Part shown: in pieces, positions 1 through 5,129 of the stretch | Layout: each line of letters begins with the position of its first letter | Position numbering within the stretch: position 1 is the stretch's first letter | NCBI GenBank assembly: GCA_046565865.1 | Contig: JBKHXU010000004.1 | Coordinates: forward strand, 1-6,130 | Length of the DNA stretch: 6,130 bases | DNA from: JBKHXU01 sp046565865 | GTDB taxonomy: Bacteria; Pseudomonadota; Gammaproteobacteria; Acidiferrobacterales; Sulfurifustaceae | Direction: 5' to 3' | Position numbers and translations under genes: made by a program | The notes under the pieces: model-generated | The model's input: the letters and a program-made list of their open reading frames with translations, nothing else | What the model was told of the DNA's origin: nothing | Databases searched by the model: none

Positions 1-36
1 CAGCAATACCGCCCACCGTGCCCGTCCGTTGCTCAT
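1..36 (-). CDS. Start of an unidentified lower-strand gene (partial)
   Basis: Read on the lower strand, an ATG at 36 opens a frame that runs off the left edge after 12 codons, encoding MSNGRARWAVLL. The pattern of two arginines followed by a hydrophobic run looks like the start of a signal peptide or an N-terminal membrane anchor. A second in-frame ATG at 66 would add ten residues. Neither start has a strong Shine-Dalgarno; the stretch just before the 36 start (AGCGGCGGT) is a weak match. Because the divergent neighbour is gspN, a type II secretion gene such as gspC or gspD is a possible identity, but twelve codons cannot decide it. Confidence 0.4.
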   Translation of the reverse strand, partial: MSNGRARWAVLL

Positions 37-112
37 ACCGCCGCTTCGTGGAAAAATCGGACGCATATTACAAGGAAAAGGATTGCGCTGCGCCGGGGCA
101 AGCCGGAGAAGT

Positions 113-139
113 CACGAACACACTTAACGTGTGTTCGTG
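113..139. repeat. Perfect 11-bp inverted repeat with 5-nt centre
   Basis: The arm CACGAACACAC (113-123) is followed by TTAAC (124-128) and its exact reverse complement GTGTGTTCGTG (129-139). The arms contain A+T positions and the dyad lies between divergent genes, so an operator for a dimeric regulator is plausible. On the lower strand it would be centred about 60-70 bp upstream of the putative -10 at 65-70. It is not followed by a T-run on either strand, which argues against an intrinsic terminator. An RNA hairpin in a 5' leader is the alternative. The symmetry is directly visible; the function is inferred. Confidence 0.55.
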
Positions 140-148
140 CCGGCGAAC

Positions 149-170
149 GCCCGGCCACGGACGGCCGGGC
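149..170. repeat. Perfect 8-bp GC-only inverted repeat with 6-nt centre
   Basis: The arm GCCCGGCC (149-156), loop ACGGAC (157-162) and arm GGCCGGGC (163-170) would form a very stable hairpin. It starts ten bases after the end of the preceding dyad at 113-139. No T-run follows on either strand, so it is not a standard rho-independent terminator. In this GC-rich genome some GC palindromes occur by chance, so this one is weaker evidence of function than its neighbour. Confidence 0.4.
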
Positions 171-260
171 TGGGGGCGAGACGACGCGATGAAGTAACGC
201 CAAGGACGGCAGGCACAACGCTGAGATTGCAACGACGATCGTGTTTTAGTCTGCGAACCA

Positions 261-1076
261 ATGCCTCTGGACACCAGCTTTCATCGGCGACTATGGCTCT
301 ATATGGGCCTTGGATTCCTGTCGTATGTGGTCTTTCTGGTGGCGTTCCTGCCCGCGGGCTGGCTCGCGTGGGGTGCGACCACACTCAGCCAAGGCACGGT
401 TCACATCGGCACACCGCAGGGCACCGTATGGAGCGGCCGCGGCGAATTGCAGATCCACGGCGCGCTCGGGGCGCAGTCACTCGGTGATTTGCGCTGGCGC
501 GTTAACCCTTTGTGGCTGCCGTTGGGCCGGCTGCAGGTGAAACTTCGCGGGCTGGGATCGGGCGACGGCGAGGCCGAATTGCAGGTCGGAGGCGAACACA
601 TGCGAATCGAATCGTTGCGCGCCACGTTACCGGTACAGATCGCTGGGTTGGTTTATGCCCCCGCCAGCTTCTTTGCCCCGACCGGGCAACTGCAATTGGA
701 CGTACCGCAGCTTGAGGTCAACGCGAGCGGCTTGCATGGCAACGCCACTGTGCTCTGGCGCGGCGCCGGCGGACGCTTCACCGGCGATACGAGCCTTGGC
801 GACTATCGCATCGAGATCGACGGCCGCGGCGAAACCGCTGCCATCACGCTCAGCACCGTGAGCGGTCGGCTGGAACTTGCGGGCACGGGCCAGTGGCGCG
901 TGGCCGGTGACGGCAATCTCCGCTTCACCGGCCACGCCGTTGCCAGGTCGGACGCGGCCCAGCTCGAACCCTTACTGAATGCCCTCGGCCGTGACCAAGG
1001 CGGCGGGCGTCGTCCTATCACCTTCGCCAGTCGCGTTCCGCTGGTGGAGCTACTCGGCTTACGCACCGGCGGATGA
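261..1076 (+). CDS. gspN: Type II secretion system protein N (GspN family)
   Basis: This 271-residue protein fits the GspN family, an accessory component of the type II secretion machinery that sits in the inner membrane with a large periplasmic part. Residues about 11-36 form one hydrophobic segment after two arginines, ending in LPAGW. Family-like features follow: GTVWSGRGEL (about 54-63), LRWRVNP with PLGRL (77-91), a VLWRGAG segment (164-170), SLGDYRIEIDGRG (178-190), and STVSGRLELAGTG (198-210). The rest is beta-rich with glycine turns. The start at 261 follows an in-frame stop at 222-224 with no other ATG or GTG between; it lacks a clear Shine-Dalgarno. A later ATG at 303 would clip the membrane segment. 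The gene stands alone in this window; no other gsp gene is visible except possibly the fragment at 1-36. Its stop lies 5 bp from the convergent lpxB stop. Confidence 0.82.
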   Translation: MPLDTSFHRRLWLYMGLGFLSYVVFLVAFLPAGWLAWGATTLSQGTVHIGTPQGTVWSGRGELQIHGALGAQSLGDLRWRVNPLWLPLGRLQVKLRGLGSGDGEAELQVGGEHMRIESLRATLPVQIAGLVYAPASFFAPTGQLQLDVPQLEVNASGLHGNATVLWRGAGGRFTGDTSLGDYRIEIDGRGETAAITLSTVSGRLELAGTGQWRVAGDGNLRFTGHAVARSDAAQLEPLLNALGRDQGGGRRPITFASRVPLVELLGLRTGG

Positions 1077-1081
1077 TTCCG

Positions 1082-2281
1082 CTAGCCGCTCACCGCTCGT
1101 TGCGTCAACTGCGGGAAGCGCACACGCAACATCTCGGCGACCGCCTGCGCGGCGCGCACGTCTGCATCCTGCCGCAGCGCCGCGTGCATGGCACGCATTT
1201 CTTGCATCACCGATTCGGCGTGCCGGCGGTGCGCGAGGTAGTACTCCACGGCGGCGCCCAACTTTTCCGGCACGGCATCGTCCTGCAGTAATTCCGGCAC
1301 CAATGCCCGGCCCGCGAGGTTGTTGGGGAGCGAGTACAGCTTGACGTGCGAGAACAGTCGGATCAGAAGCGCCGATAGCGCCGATACTTTGTACGTCACG
1401 ACCATCAGTTTGCGCAGCAACGCCGCTTCCAGTGTCGCGGTGCCGGACGCCAGCAAGGCAACGTCGCTGGCCGCGAGCGCCTCGCGCGAGTGACCGGTGA
1501 GCAATGTCAGCGGTACGTCGCGCGCGCCTTGCCGGTCGAGGGCCGCCTCGAACAGCGCGCGCGTTTCAAGATTCACGAACGGCGCCACGAAATGCATCGT
1601 CGGCTGACGCCGGTGCAACCACTGCGCGGTTTGGACGAAAAGATCGGCGTGCCGGTACAGCTCATTGATGCGGCTGCCGGGCAACAGCGCGACCAGCGTG
1701 CGCTCGCGCGGCAGATTCAACAGATCGCGGTACTCCGCCGGATCGTAATCGTCGGGAATCTGGTCGGCCAGCGGGTGACCGACGAAGGTCACGGGCACGC
1801 CGTGCGTCTCGTAGTACTTCGCCTCGAACGGAAACAACGTCAACATGCGGTCGACCGCGCGCTTGATGCGGCGCAGCCGATAGCCGCGCCAGGCCCAAAC
1901 CGTCGGGCTCACGTAGTGCACCGTCGGCACACCGGCGGCGCGCAGTCTCTCTTCCAGCACGAGATTGAAATCCGGCACGTCGACGCCGATAAAAAGATCG
2001 GGCGGTGCCGCACTAAACCGTTCGACGAGCGCCCGCCGAATCGCCAAGATGGAGCGATATTTGCGCACCGCCTCGAAACCGATCAGCGACAGCTGTTCCA
2101 TGGGATACAGGCTGACGCATCCCTGCGCCTGCATGCGTGGGCCGCCGATGCCTTCGAAGGCGACTGGTCCCACGCGCTTCGTGAGTTCGCGCATGAGCCC
2201 GGCGCCGAGCAGGTCGCCGGATGTCTCGCCGGCGACGATACCGATGCGGATGGGACCCGGGACGTTCATGTCTTTGGTCAT
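1082..2281 (-). CDS. lpxB: Lipid-A-disaccharide synthase LpxB
   Basis: LpxB joins UDP-2,3-diacylglucosamine and 2,3-diacylglucosamine 1-phosphate (lipid X) into the beta-1',6 disaccharide of lipid A, releasing UDP, at the cytoplasmic face of the inner membrane. It is a GT19 glycosyltransferase. The 399 residues match the family from end to end. Visible motifs are VAGETSGDLLGAG (16-28), DLFIGVDVPDFN (95-106), YVSPTVWAWR (123-132), FVGHPLAD (166-173), LLPGSRINE (199-207), SGTATLEAAL (279-288) and PNNLAGRALVPELLQ (319-333). The length is close to the usual 380-400. The chosen ATG at 2281 has a poor ribosome site; an in-frame ATG at 2269 would remove only four residues, and an in-frame stop lies close upstream. 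It is the last gene of the cluster, 65 bp after lpxA, and rnhB does not follow it. Confidence 0.96.
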   Translation of the reverse strand: MTKDMNVPGPIRIGIVAGETSGDLLGAGLMRELTKRVGPVAFEGIGGPRMQAQGCVSLYPMEQLSLIGFEAVRKYRSILAIRRALVERFSAAPPDLFIGVDVPDFNLVLEERLRAAGVPTVHYVSPTVWAWRGYRLRRIKRAVDRMLTLFPFEAKYYETHGVPVTFVGHPLADQIPDDYDPAEYRDLLNLPRERTLVALLPGSRINELYRHADLFVQTAQWLHRRQPTMHFVAPFVNLETRALFEAALDRQGARDVPLTLLTGHSREALAASDVALLASGTATLEAALLRKLMVVTYKVSALSALLIRLFSHVKLYSLPNNLAGRALVPELLQDDAVPEKLGAAVEYYLAHRRHAESVMQEMRAMHAALRQDADVRAAQAVAEMLRVRFPQLTQRAVSG

Positions 2282-2324
2282 TCGTGGGTAGTAAACAATC
2301 GGAACGTCAGCCGGACGCGCCTAT

Positions 2325-2342
2325 CGCATCGGCAACGCATCG
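2325..2342. repeat. Short direct repeat in the lpxA-lpxB gap
   Basis: The heptamer CGCATCG occurs at 2325-2331 and again at 2336-2342, separated by four bases, giving an 11-bp spacing (about one helical turn). It lies in the 65-bp gap between lpxA and lpxB (2282-2346), the only real gap inside an otherwise tightly packed operon. No convincing promoter, terminator or small gene is visible in that gap. The repeat may be chance in GC-rich DNA. Confidence 0.25.
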
Positions 2343-2346
2343 CGCG

Positions 2347-3117
2347 TCAGCGGATAATGCCGCGCTCGGATTCGCGAATAAACGTCGTCAACTGCGTCAG
2401 CTCGGGATGCGCGCGAGCCATCGTATCGATTTCTGCCAGCGCCTGCTCCAGCAGCAAACCCGACTTGTACAGCGTTTTATACGCACGCCTGATCGCGGCG
2501 ATGCCGGCTTCGCCAAAACCACGGCGTCTGAGCCCACGCACGTTGATGCCGTGCGGCGCGGCACTGTTGCCGCCCGCGGTAACGAACGGCGGCACATCTT
2601 TGAACAGCACGGTATTCACCGCAGTCATGCAATAGGCGCCGATGCGGCAAAACTGGTGCACCAGCGTGAAACCGCCCAACACCGCATAGTCGCCGATATG
2701 AACGTGGCCGGCGAGGCTCGCCGCATTGGCGAACACGGTGTGGTTCCCGATGCGGCAATCGTGGGCGATGTGGCTATAGGCCATGATGAAGTTGTCGTTG
2801 CCGATCTGGGTGAGACCGCCGCCCGCGACCGTGCCGCGGTTGAACGTACAGTACTCGCGCACCACGTTGCGTTCGCCGATCTCAAGCCGTGTCGGCTCGC
2901 CCTTGTAGCCGGTGTGCTGCGGCGCATCGCCGAGCGAACAGAATTGATAGACGCGGGAATCGGCGCCGATGCGCGTCGGGCCGTTGATGACGACATGCGG
3001 TCCGATCCAGCAGCGATCGCCGATTTCGACGTCGGCGCCGATGATGGAATACGCCCCGACCTGCACGTCCTTGCCCAGACGCGCGCGTGGATCGATGATC
3101 GCTTGCGGGTGAATCAT
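2347..3117 (-). CDS. lpxA: Acyl-ACP--UDP-N-acetylglucosamine O-acyltransferase LpxA
   Basis: LpxA performs the first step of lipid A synthesis: transfer of a 3-hydroxyacyl chain from ACP to the 3-OH of UDP-GlcNAc in the cytoplasm. The 256-residue protein has the hexapeptide repeats of a left-handed beta-helix through about residue 190, then the helical C-terminal domain, ending ERGIIR. The catalytic base corresponding to E. coli His125 is His119 in SHIAHDC. Other conserved histidines are His116, His138 (AGHV) and His154 (VHQF), and the YKGEPT segment (71-76) is present. Position 167, equivalent to the E. coli acyl-chain ruler Gly173, is valine, suggesting a chain shorter than C14. The ATG at 3117 shares one base with the fabZ stop (TGATG), and AAAGG lies six bases upstream, so translational coupling is likely. 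Confidence 0.97.
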   Translation of the reverse strand: MIHPQAIIDPRARLGKDVQVGAYSIIGADVEIGDRCWIGPHVVINGPTRIGADSRVYQFCSLGDAPQHTGYKGEPTRLEIGERNVVREYCTFNRGTVAGGGLTQIGNDNFIMAYSHIAHDCRIGNHTVFANAASLAGHVHIGDYAVLGGFTLVHQFCRIGAYCMTAVNTVLFKDVPPFVTAGGNSAAPHGINVRGLRRRGFGEAGIAAIRRAYKTLYKSGLLLEQALAEIDTMARAHPELTQLTTFIRESERGIIR

Positions 3118-3551
3118 CAGATGCCTTTATACGTACACATCAGCTCGGCGCTCGCGACCTCCTCGCCGTCGACGGTGACACTGGCATCGAATAGCCAGAT
3201 GCCGCGCATCTTGCGTTTGATCGCCACCTCGATACGCAGCTGATCGCCCGGGCTCACCGGCCGCTTGAAGCGCGCCTTGTCGATGCCGAGGAAGTAGTAC
3301 ACCGAGTCGTCCTGCGGCAACTTGCCGAGCGTTTTCATGGACAACACGGCGCATGCCTGCGCCATCGCCTCCAAAATCAACACACCCGGCATTACCGGAT
3401 GGTGCGGAAAATGCCCGGGGAAAAACGGTTCGTTGATGCTGACGTTTTTGACCGCCGTCAACGACTCGTCCGCTTTCCAATCGAGCACGCGATCGATCAT
3501 GACAAACGGGAATCGGTGCGGCAGGTGGCGCAACACCTCGTGGATGTCCAT
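3117..3551 (-). CDS. fabZ: 3-hydroxyacyl-[acyl-carrier-protein] dehydratase FabZ
   Basis: FabZ dehydrates 3-hydroxyacyl-ACP to trans-2-enoyl-ACP in fatty acid elongation, and so competes with LpxA and LpxD for the same substrate. The 144 residues form a single hotdog domain of typical length. Landmarks are LPHRFPFVMIDRV (10-22), NEPFFPGHFP (40-49) with catalytic His47, PGVLILEAMAQA (55-66) with catalytic Glu61, and DKARFKRPVSPGDQ (91-104). The frame stays open 37 codons further upstream, inside lpxD, but that extension is arginine- and alanine-rich and is the lpxD 3' end in another frame. The start at 3551 (MDIHEVL) matches the family. It lies 5 bp after the lpxD stop; the ribosome site is weak, so coupling with lpxD is likely. 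Confidence 0.97.
   Translation of the reverse strand: MDIHEVLRHLPHRFPFVMIDRVLDWKADESLTAVKNVSINEPFFPGHFPHHPVMPGVLILEAMAQACAVLSMKTLGKLPQDDSVYYFLGIDKARFKRPVSPGDQLRIEVAIKRKMRGIWLFDASVTVDGEEVASAELMCTYKGI
3124..3128 (-). promoter_or_regulatory. Ribosome binding site of lpxA
   Basis: On the lower strand AAAGG lies within the last codons of fabZ, six bases before the lpxA ATG. Together with the TGATG stop-start junction it fixes the lpxA start and suggests that ribosomes finishing fabZ can reinitiate on lpxA. Confidence 0.6.
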
Positions 3552-3556
3552 CGAAT

Positions 3557-4594
3557 TCAAGTTTCTCGCTCTCCGATCAATGCTTCGATTTTTTGTTCGA
3601 GCTGGCGCAGCCGCCGCGCCAGGTCGTCCAGCTGATGAATCCGGACCGAATTGCGCCGCCACTGCTCCAGCGGTTCGGCCTTGATGCCGGAACCATAGGC
3701 GCCGGCATGCGTGATCGACTTCGTCACCAGCGACTTGGCCATGATCTGCACGTCGTCGGCGATGCGCAGGTGACCGGCGATGCCGACCTGCCCGCCGATC
3801 GCGCAGCGGCGGCCGATGGTGACGCTGCCGGCGATGCCGGTGCAGGCCGCGATCGCAGTATGCGCGCCGATGCGCACGTTGTGTGCGATCTGGATCAGGT
3901 TGTCCAACTTCACACCGTCCTCGATCACGGTGTCGCTCAGCGTACCACGGTCGATGGTGGTATTGGCGCCGACCTCCACCTGATCCCCCAGTACCGCGCG
4001 CCCCAGCTGCGGTATCTTGACCCAGCGTTCGCCGTCCTTAGCGAACCCGAATCCGTCGGCGCCGATCACGGCGCCCGGATGGATCAGACACTCGGCGCCA
4101 ACCACGCAATCGGCGGCGACGACGACCCGCGCGGCCAGGCGCGAGCGCGCGCCGACGACCGCATTGCGGCCGATCGCGCACCCGGGGCCGATGGCGGCGT
4201 ATTCGCCGATGCTGGCGCCGGTCTCGATCACCACGTACGCATCGATCTGCGCCGTCGGCGCGATACGCGCGCCCGCCTCCACCACCGCCGACGGATGCAC
4301 CCCGGGAAACGTCACCGCCGACGGATGCAGCAGCGTTGCCGCTTGCGCGAACCTAAGCTGCGGATCATCCACCACGATCGCGTTGCCGCGGAAATGCTCG
4401 GCATCCGCCGCGCGCAACAACACCGCGCCGGCGGCGGTGTGGCGCAAGAGTTCGCGATACTTGGGATCGGCGACGAAGGCCAGCTGCTGCGCGCCGGCGC
4501 GATCGAGCGGGGCGACGCCGGTGATCTCGTGCGCGCCGTCGCCGCGCACGCTGCCGTGCAGCTGTCGAGCAAGGTCGGCGACGGTGAGGCCCAT
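3557..4594 (-). CDS. lpxD: UDP-3-O-acylglucosamine N-acyltransferase LpxD
   Basis: LpxD adds the second 3-hydroxyacyl chain, to the 2-amino group of UDP-3-O-acylglucosamine, the third step of lipid A synthesis. The 345 residues show the three expected parts: an N-terminal uridine-binding domain (about 1-97, with VADPKY and VVDDPQLRFA), a left-handed beta-helix of hexapeptide repeats (about 98-290), and a C-terminal helix with heptad-like leucines (about 316-341). The catalytic histidine, E. coli His239, is His238 in NLIQIAHNV, and the second conserved histidine is His275 in AGHLRI. The GADGFGFA segment (178-185) and TIDRGTLSDTVI (213-224) are also typical. Leu289 stands at the position of the E. 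coli ruler Met290. The start at 4594 lies 5 bp after the skp stop, with GGAAAGAAG upstream. Confidence 0.97.
   Translation of the reverse strand: MGLTVADLARQLHGSVRGDGAHEITGVAPLDRAGAQQLAFVADPKYRELLRHTAAGAVLLRAADAEHFRGNAIVVDDPQLRFAQAATLLHPSAVTFPGVHPSAVVEAGARIAPTAQIDAYVVIETGASIGEYAAIGPGCAIGRNAVVGARSRLAARVVVAADCVVGAECLIHPGAVIGADGFGFAKDGERWVKIPQLGRAVLGDQVEVGANTTIDRGTLSDTVIEDGVKLDNLIQIAHNVRIGAHTAIAACTGIAGSVTIGRRCAIGGQVGIAGHLRIADDVQIMAKSLVTKSITHAGAYGSGIKAEPLEQWRRNSVRIHQLDDLARRLRQLEQKIEALIGERET
4283..4329. repeat. 17-bp direct repeat inside lpxD
   Basis: CACCGCCGACGGATGCA occurs at 4283-4299 and 4313-4329, identical and 30 bp apart, in frame. It encodes HPSAV twice (residues 90-94 and 100-104) at the junction of the N-terminal domain and the beta-helix. 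Sequences of the HPSAV type are common at this point in LpxD proteins, so the identity may come from shared codon use or a small past duplication. Confidence 0.6.
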
Positions 4595-4599
4595 GCGGG

Positions 4600-5115
4600 C
4601 TACTTCTTTCCGAGCTTCTTCAGAATCTTGTCGGTCAGGTCAACCTTCTTGCTCGCGTAAATCGTGCCTTCGTGCAAGATGAGGTCGTAGTTCTCTTGCT
4701 TGGCGATCTCGACGATCGCCTTGTAGACTACCTTTTGCAGCGCCGACAGCTCTTCGTTGCGGCGCAAGTTGTAATCTTCGCGGAACTCCTGCGTCGCACG
4801 CCGCAAGTCGCGCTTGAGCACGACGATCTCGTGTTCCTTGGCGCGCCGGTCGGGATCCTTCAGCAGCAGCGCGTTTTTCTCCAGTTCGTCTTCGAGATTC
4901 TTGATCTTGGCCTGCATCGCGACCAGTTTTTTGTCGCGTGGGCCGAACTCGGATTCGAGTTTTTTGAGCGCCGCCTCCCCTTGCGGGGCTTCCTCAATGA
5001 CCTTGACGGCGTTGACGTAGCCGACCTTGAGGTTCTGCGCCTGGGCCGCCGACGCCATGCCAAGCGCGGCGGCCACGGCCAGGCCGGCGACGATCCGGCG
5101 TATGGCACTCGACAT
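4600..5115 (-). CDS. skp: Periplasmic chaperone Skp/OmpH
   Basis: Skp is a trimeric 'jellyfish' chaperone that holds unfolded outer-membrane proteins in the periplasm and hands them to the BAM complex. From the ATG at 5115 the protein has 171 residues. Residues 1-26 form a signal peptide: MSSAIRR, a hydrophobic alanine-rich core, and a likely cleavage site after AQA (24-26). The mature part starts NLKVGYVN, the first strand of the body. Residues about 45-125 are charged, heptad-like helices forming the tentacle, and the C-terminus (LILHEGTIYAS, then KKVDLTDKIL) returns to the body domain. An in-frame ATG at 5133 overlaps the bamA stop (ATGA) and would give a 32-residue signal peptide with a longer n-region; neither start has a good Shine-Dalgarno, so the choice is uncertain by six codons. 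The next gene, lpxD, starts after 5 bp. Confidence 0.93.
   Translation of the reverse strand: MSSAIRRIVAGLAVAAALGMASAAQAQNLKVGYVNAVKVIEEAPQGEAALKKLESEFGPRDKKLVAMQAKIKNLEDELEKNALLLKDPDRRAKEHEIVVLKRDLRRATQEFREDYNLRRNEELSALQKVVYKAIVEIAKQENYDLILHEGTIYASKKVDLTDKILKKLGKK
4603..4611 (-). promoter_or_regulatory. Ribosome binding site of lpxD
   Basis: The lower-strand purine run GGAAAGAAG overlaps the last lysine codons of skp and ends eight bases before the lpxD ATG at 4594. It supports that start and efficient translation directly after skp. Confidence 0.5.
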
Positions 5116-5129
5116 TCTAACTATCGCGG

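Larger units (their letters stand above)
37..260. other. Divergent intergenic region
   Basis: These 224 bp separate the lower-strand start at 36 from the upper-strand gspN start at 261, so promoters for both directions probably lie here. On the lower strand the hexamer TAATAT (plus-strand 65-70) resembles a -10 box about 30 bp before the start at 36, but I see no convincing -35 at the right distance. For gspN no good sigma-70 promoter is recognisable. Two perfect inverted repeats (113-139 and 149-170) occupy the centre. Open frames crossing the region are short and look like nothing known. Confidence 0.5.

Noticed and set aside
149..170. Intrinsic terminator at the GC-rich hairpin
   Set aside because: No T-run follows the hairpin on either strand.
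131..487. Upper-strand frame of 118 codons crossing the palindromes and the gspN start
   Set aside because: It overlaps gspN in another frame, is arginine-rich and has no family resemblance.
1490..2635. Long upper-strand open frame (381 codons) opposite lpxB and lpxA
   Set aside because: It is antisense to two clearly recognised genes, rich in arginine, alanine and histidine, and resembles no family. Such frames are expected opposite GC-rich coding DNA.
2221..3243. Upper-strand open frame (340 codons) opposite lpxA
   Set aside because: It mirrors the lpxA hexapeptide repeats in antisense, starts and ends without regard to gene borders, and has no recognisable domain.
3552..3662. 37-codon N-terminal extension of fabZ
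   Set aside because: It overlaps the end of lpxD and has low-complexity arginine and alanine content; the start at 3551 matches FabZ proteins.
3780..4300. Tandem DNA repeat suggested by many similar GCCGAT-type segments in lpxD
   Set aside because: These reflect the six-residue periodicity of the beta-helix and preferred codons, not a DNA repeat array.
3593..4660. Upper-strand open frame (355 codons) opposite lpxD
   Set aside because: Its repetitive aspartate, arginine and alanine composition comes from the antisense of the lpxD hexapeptide repeats; no known protein is suggested.
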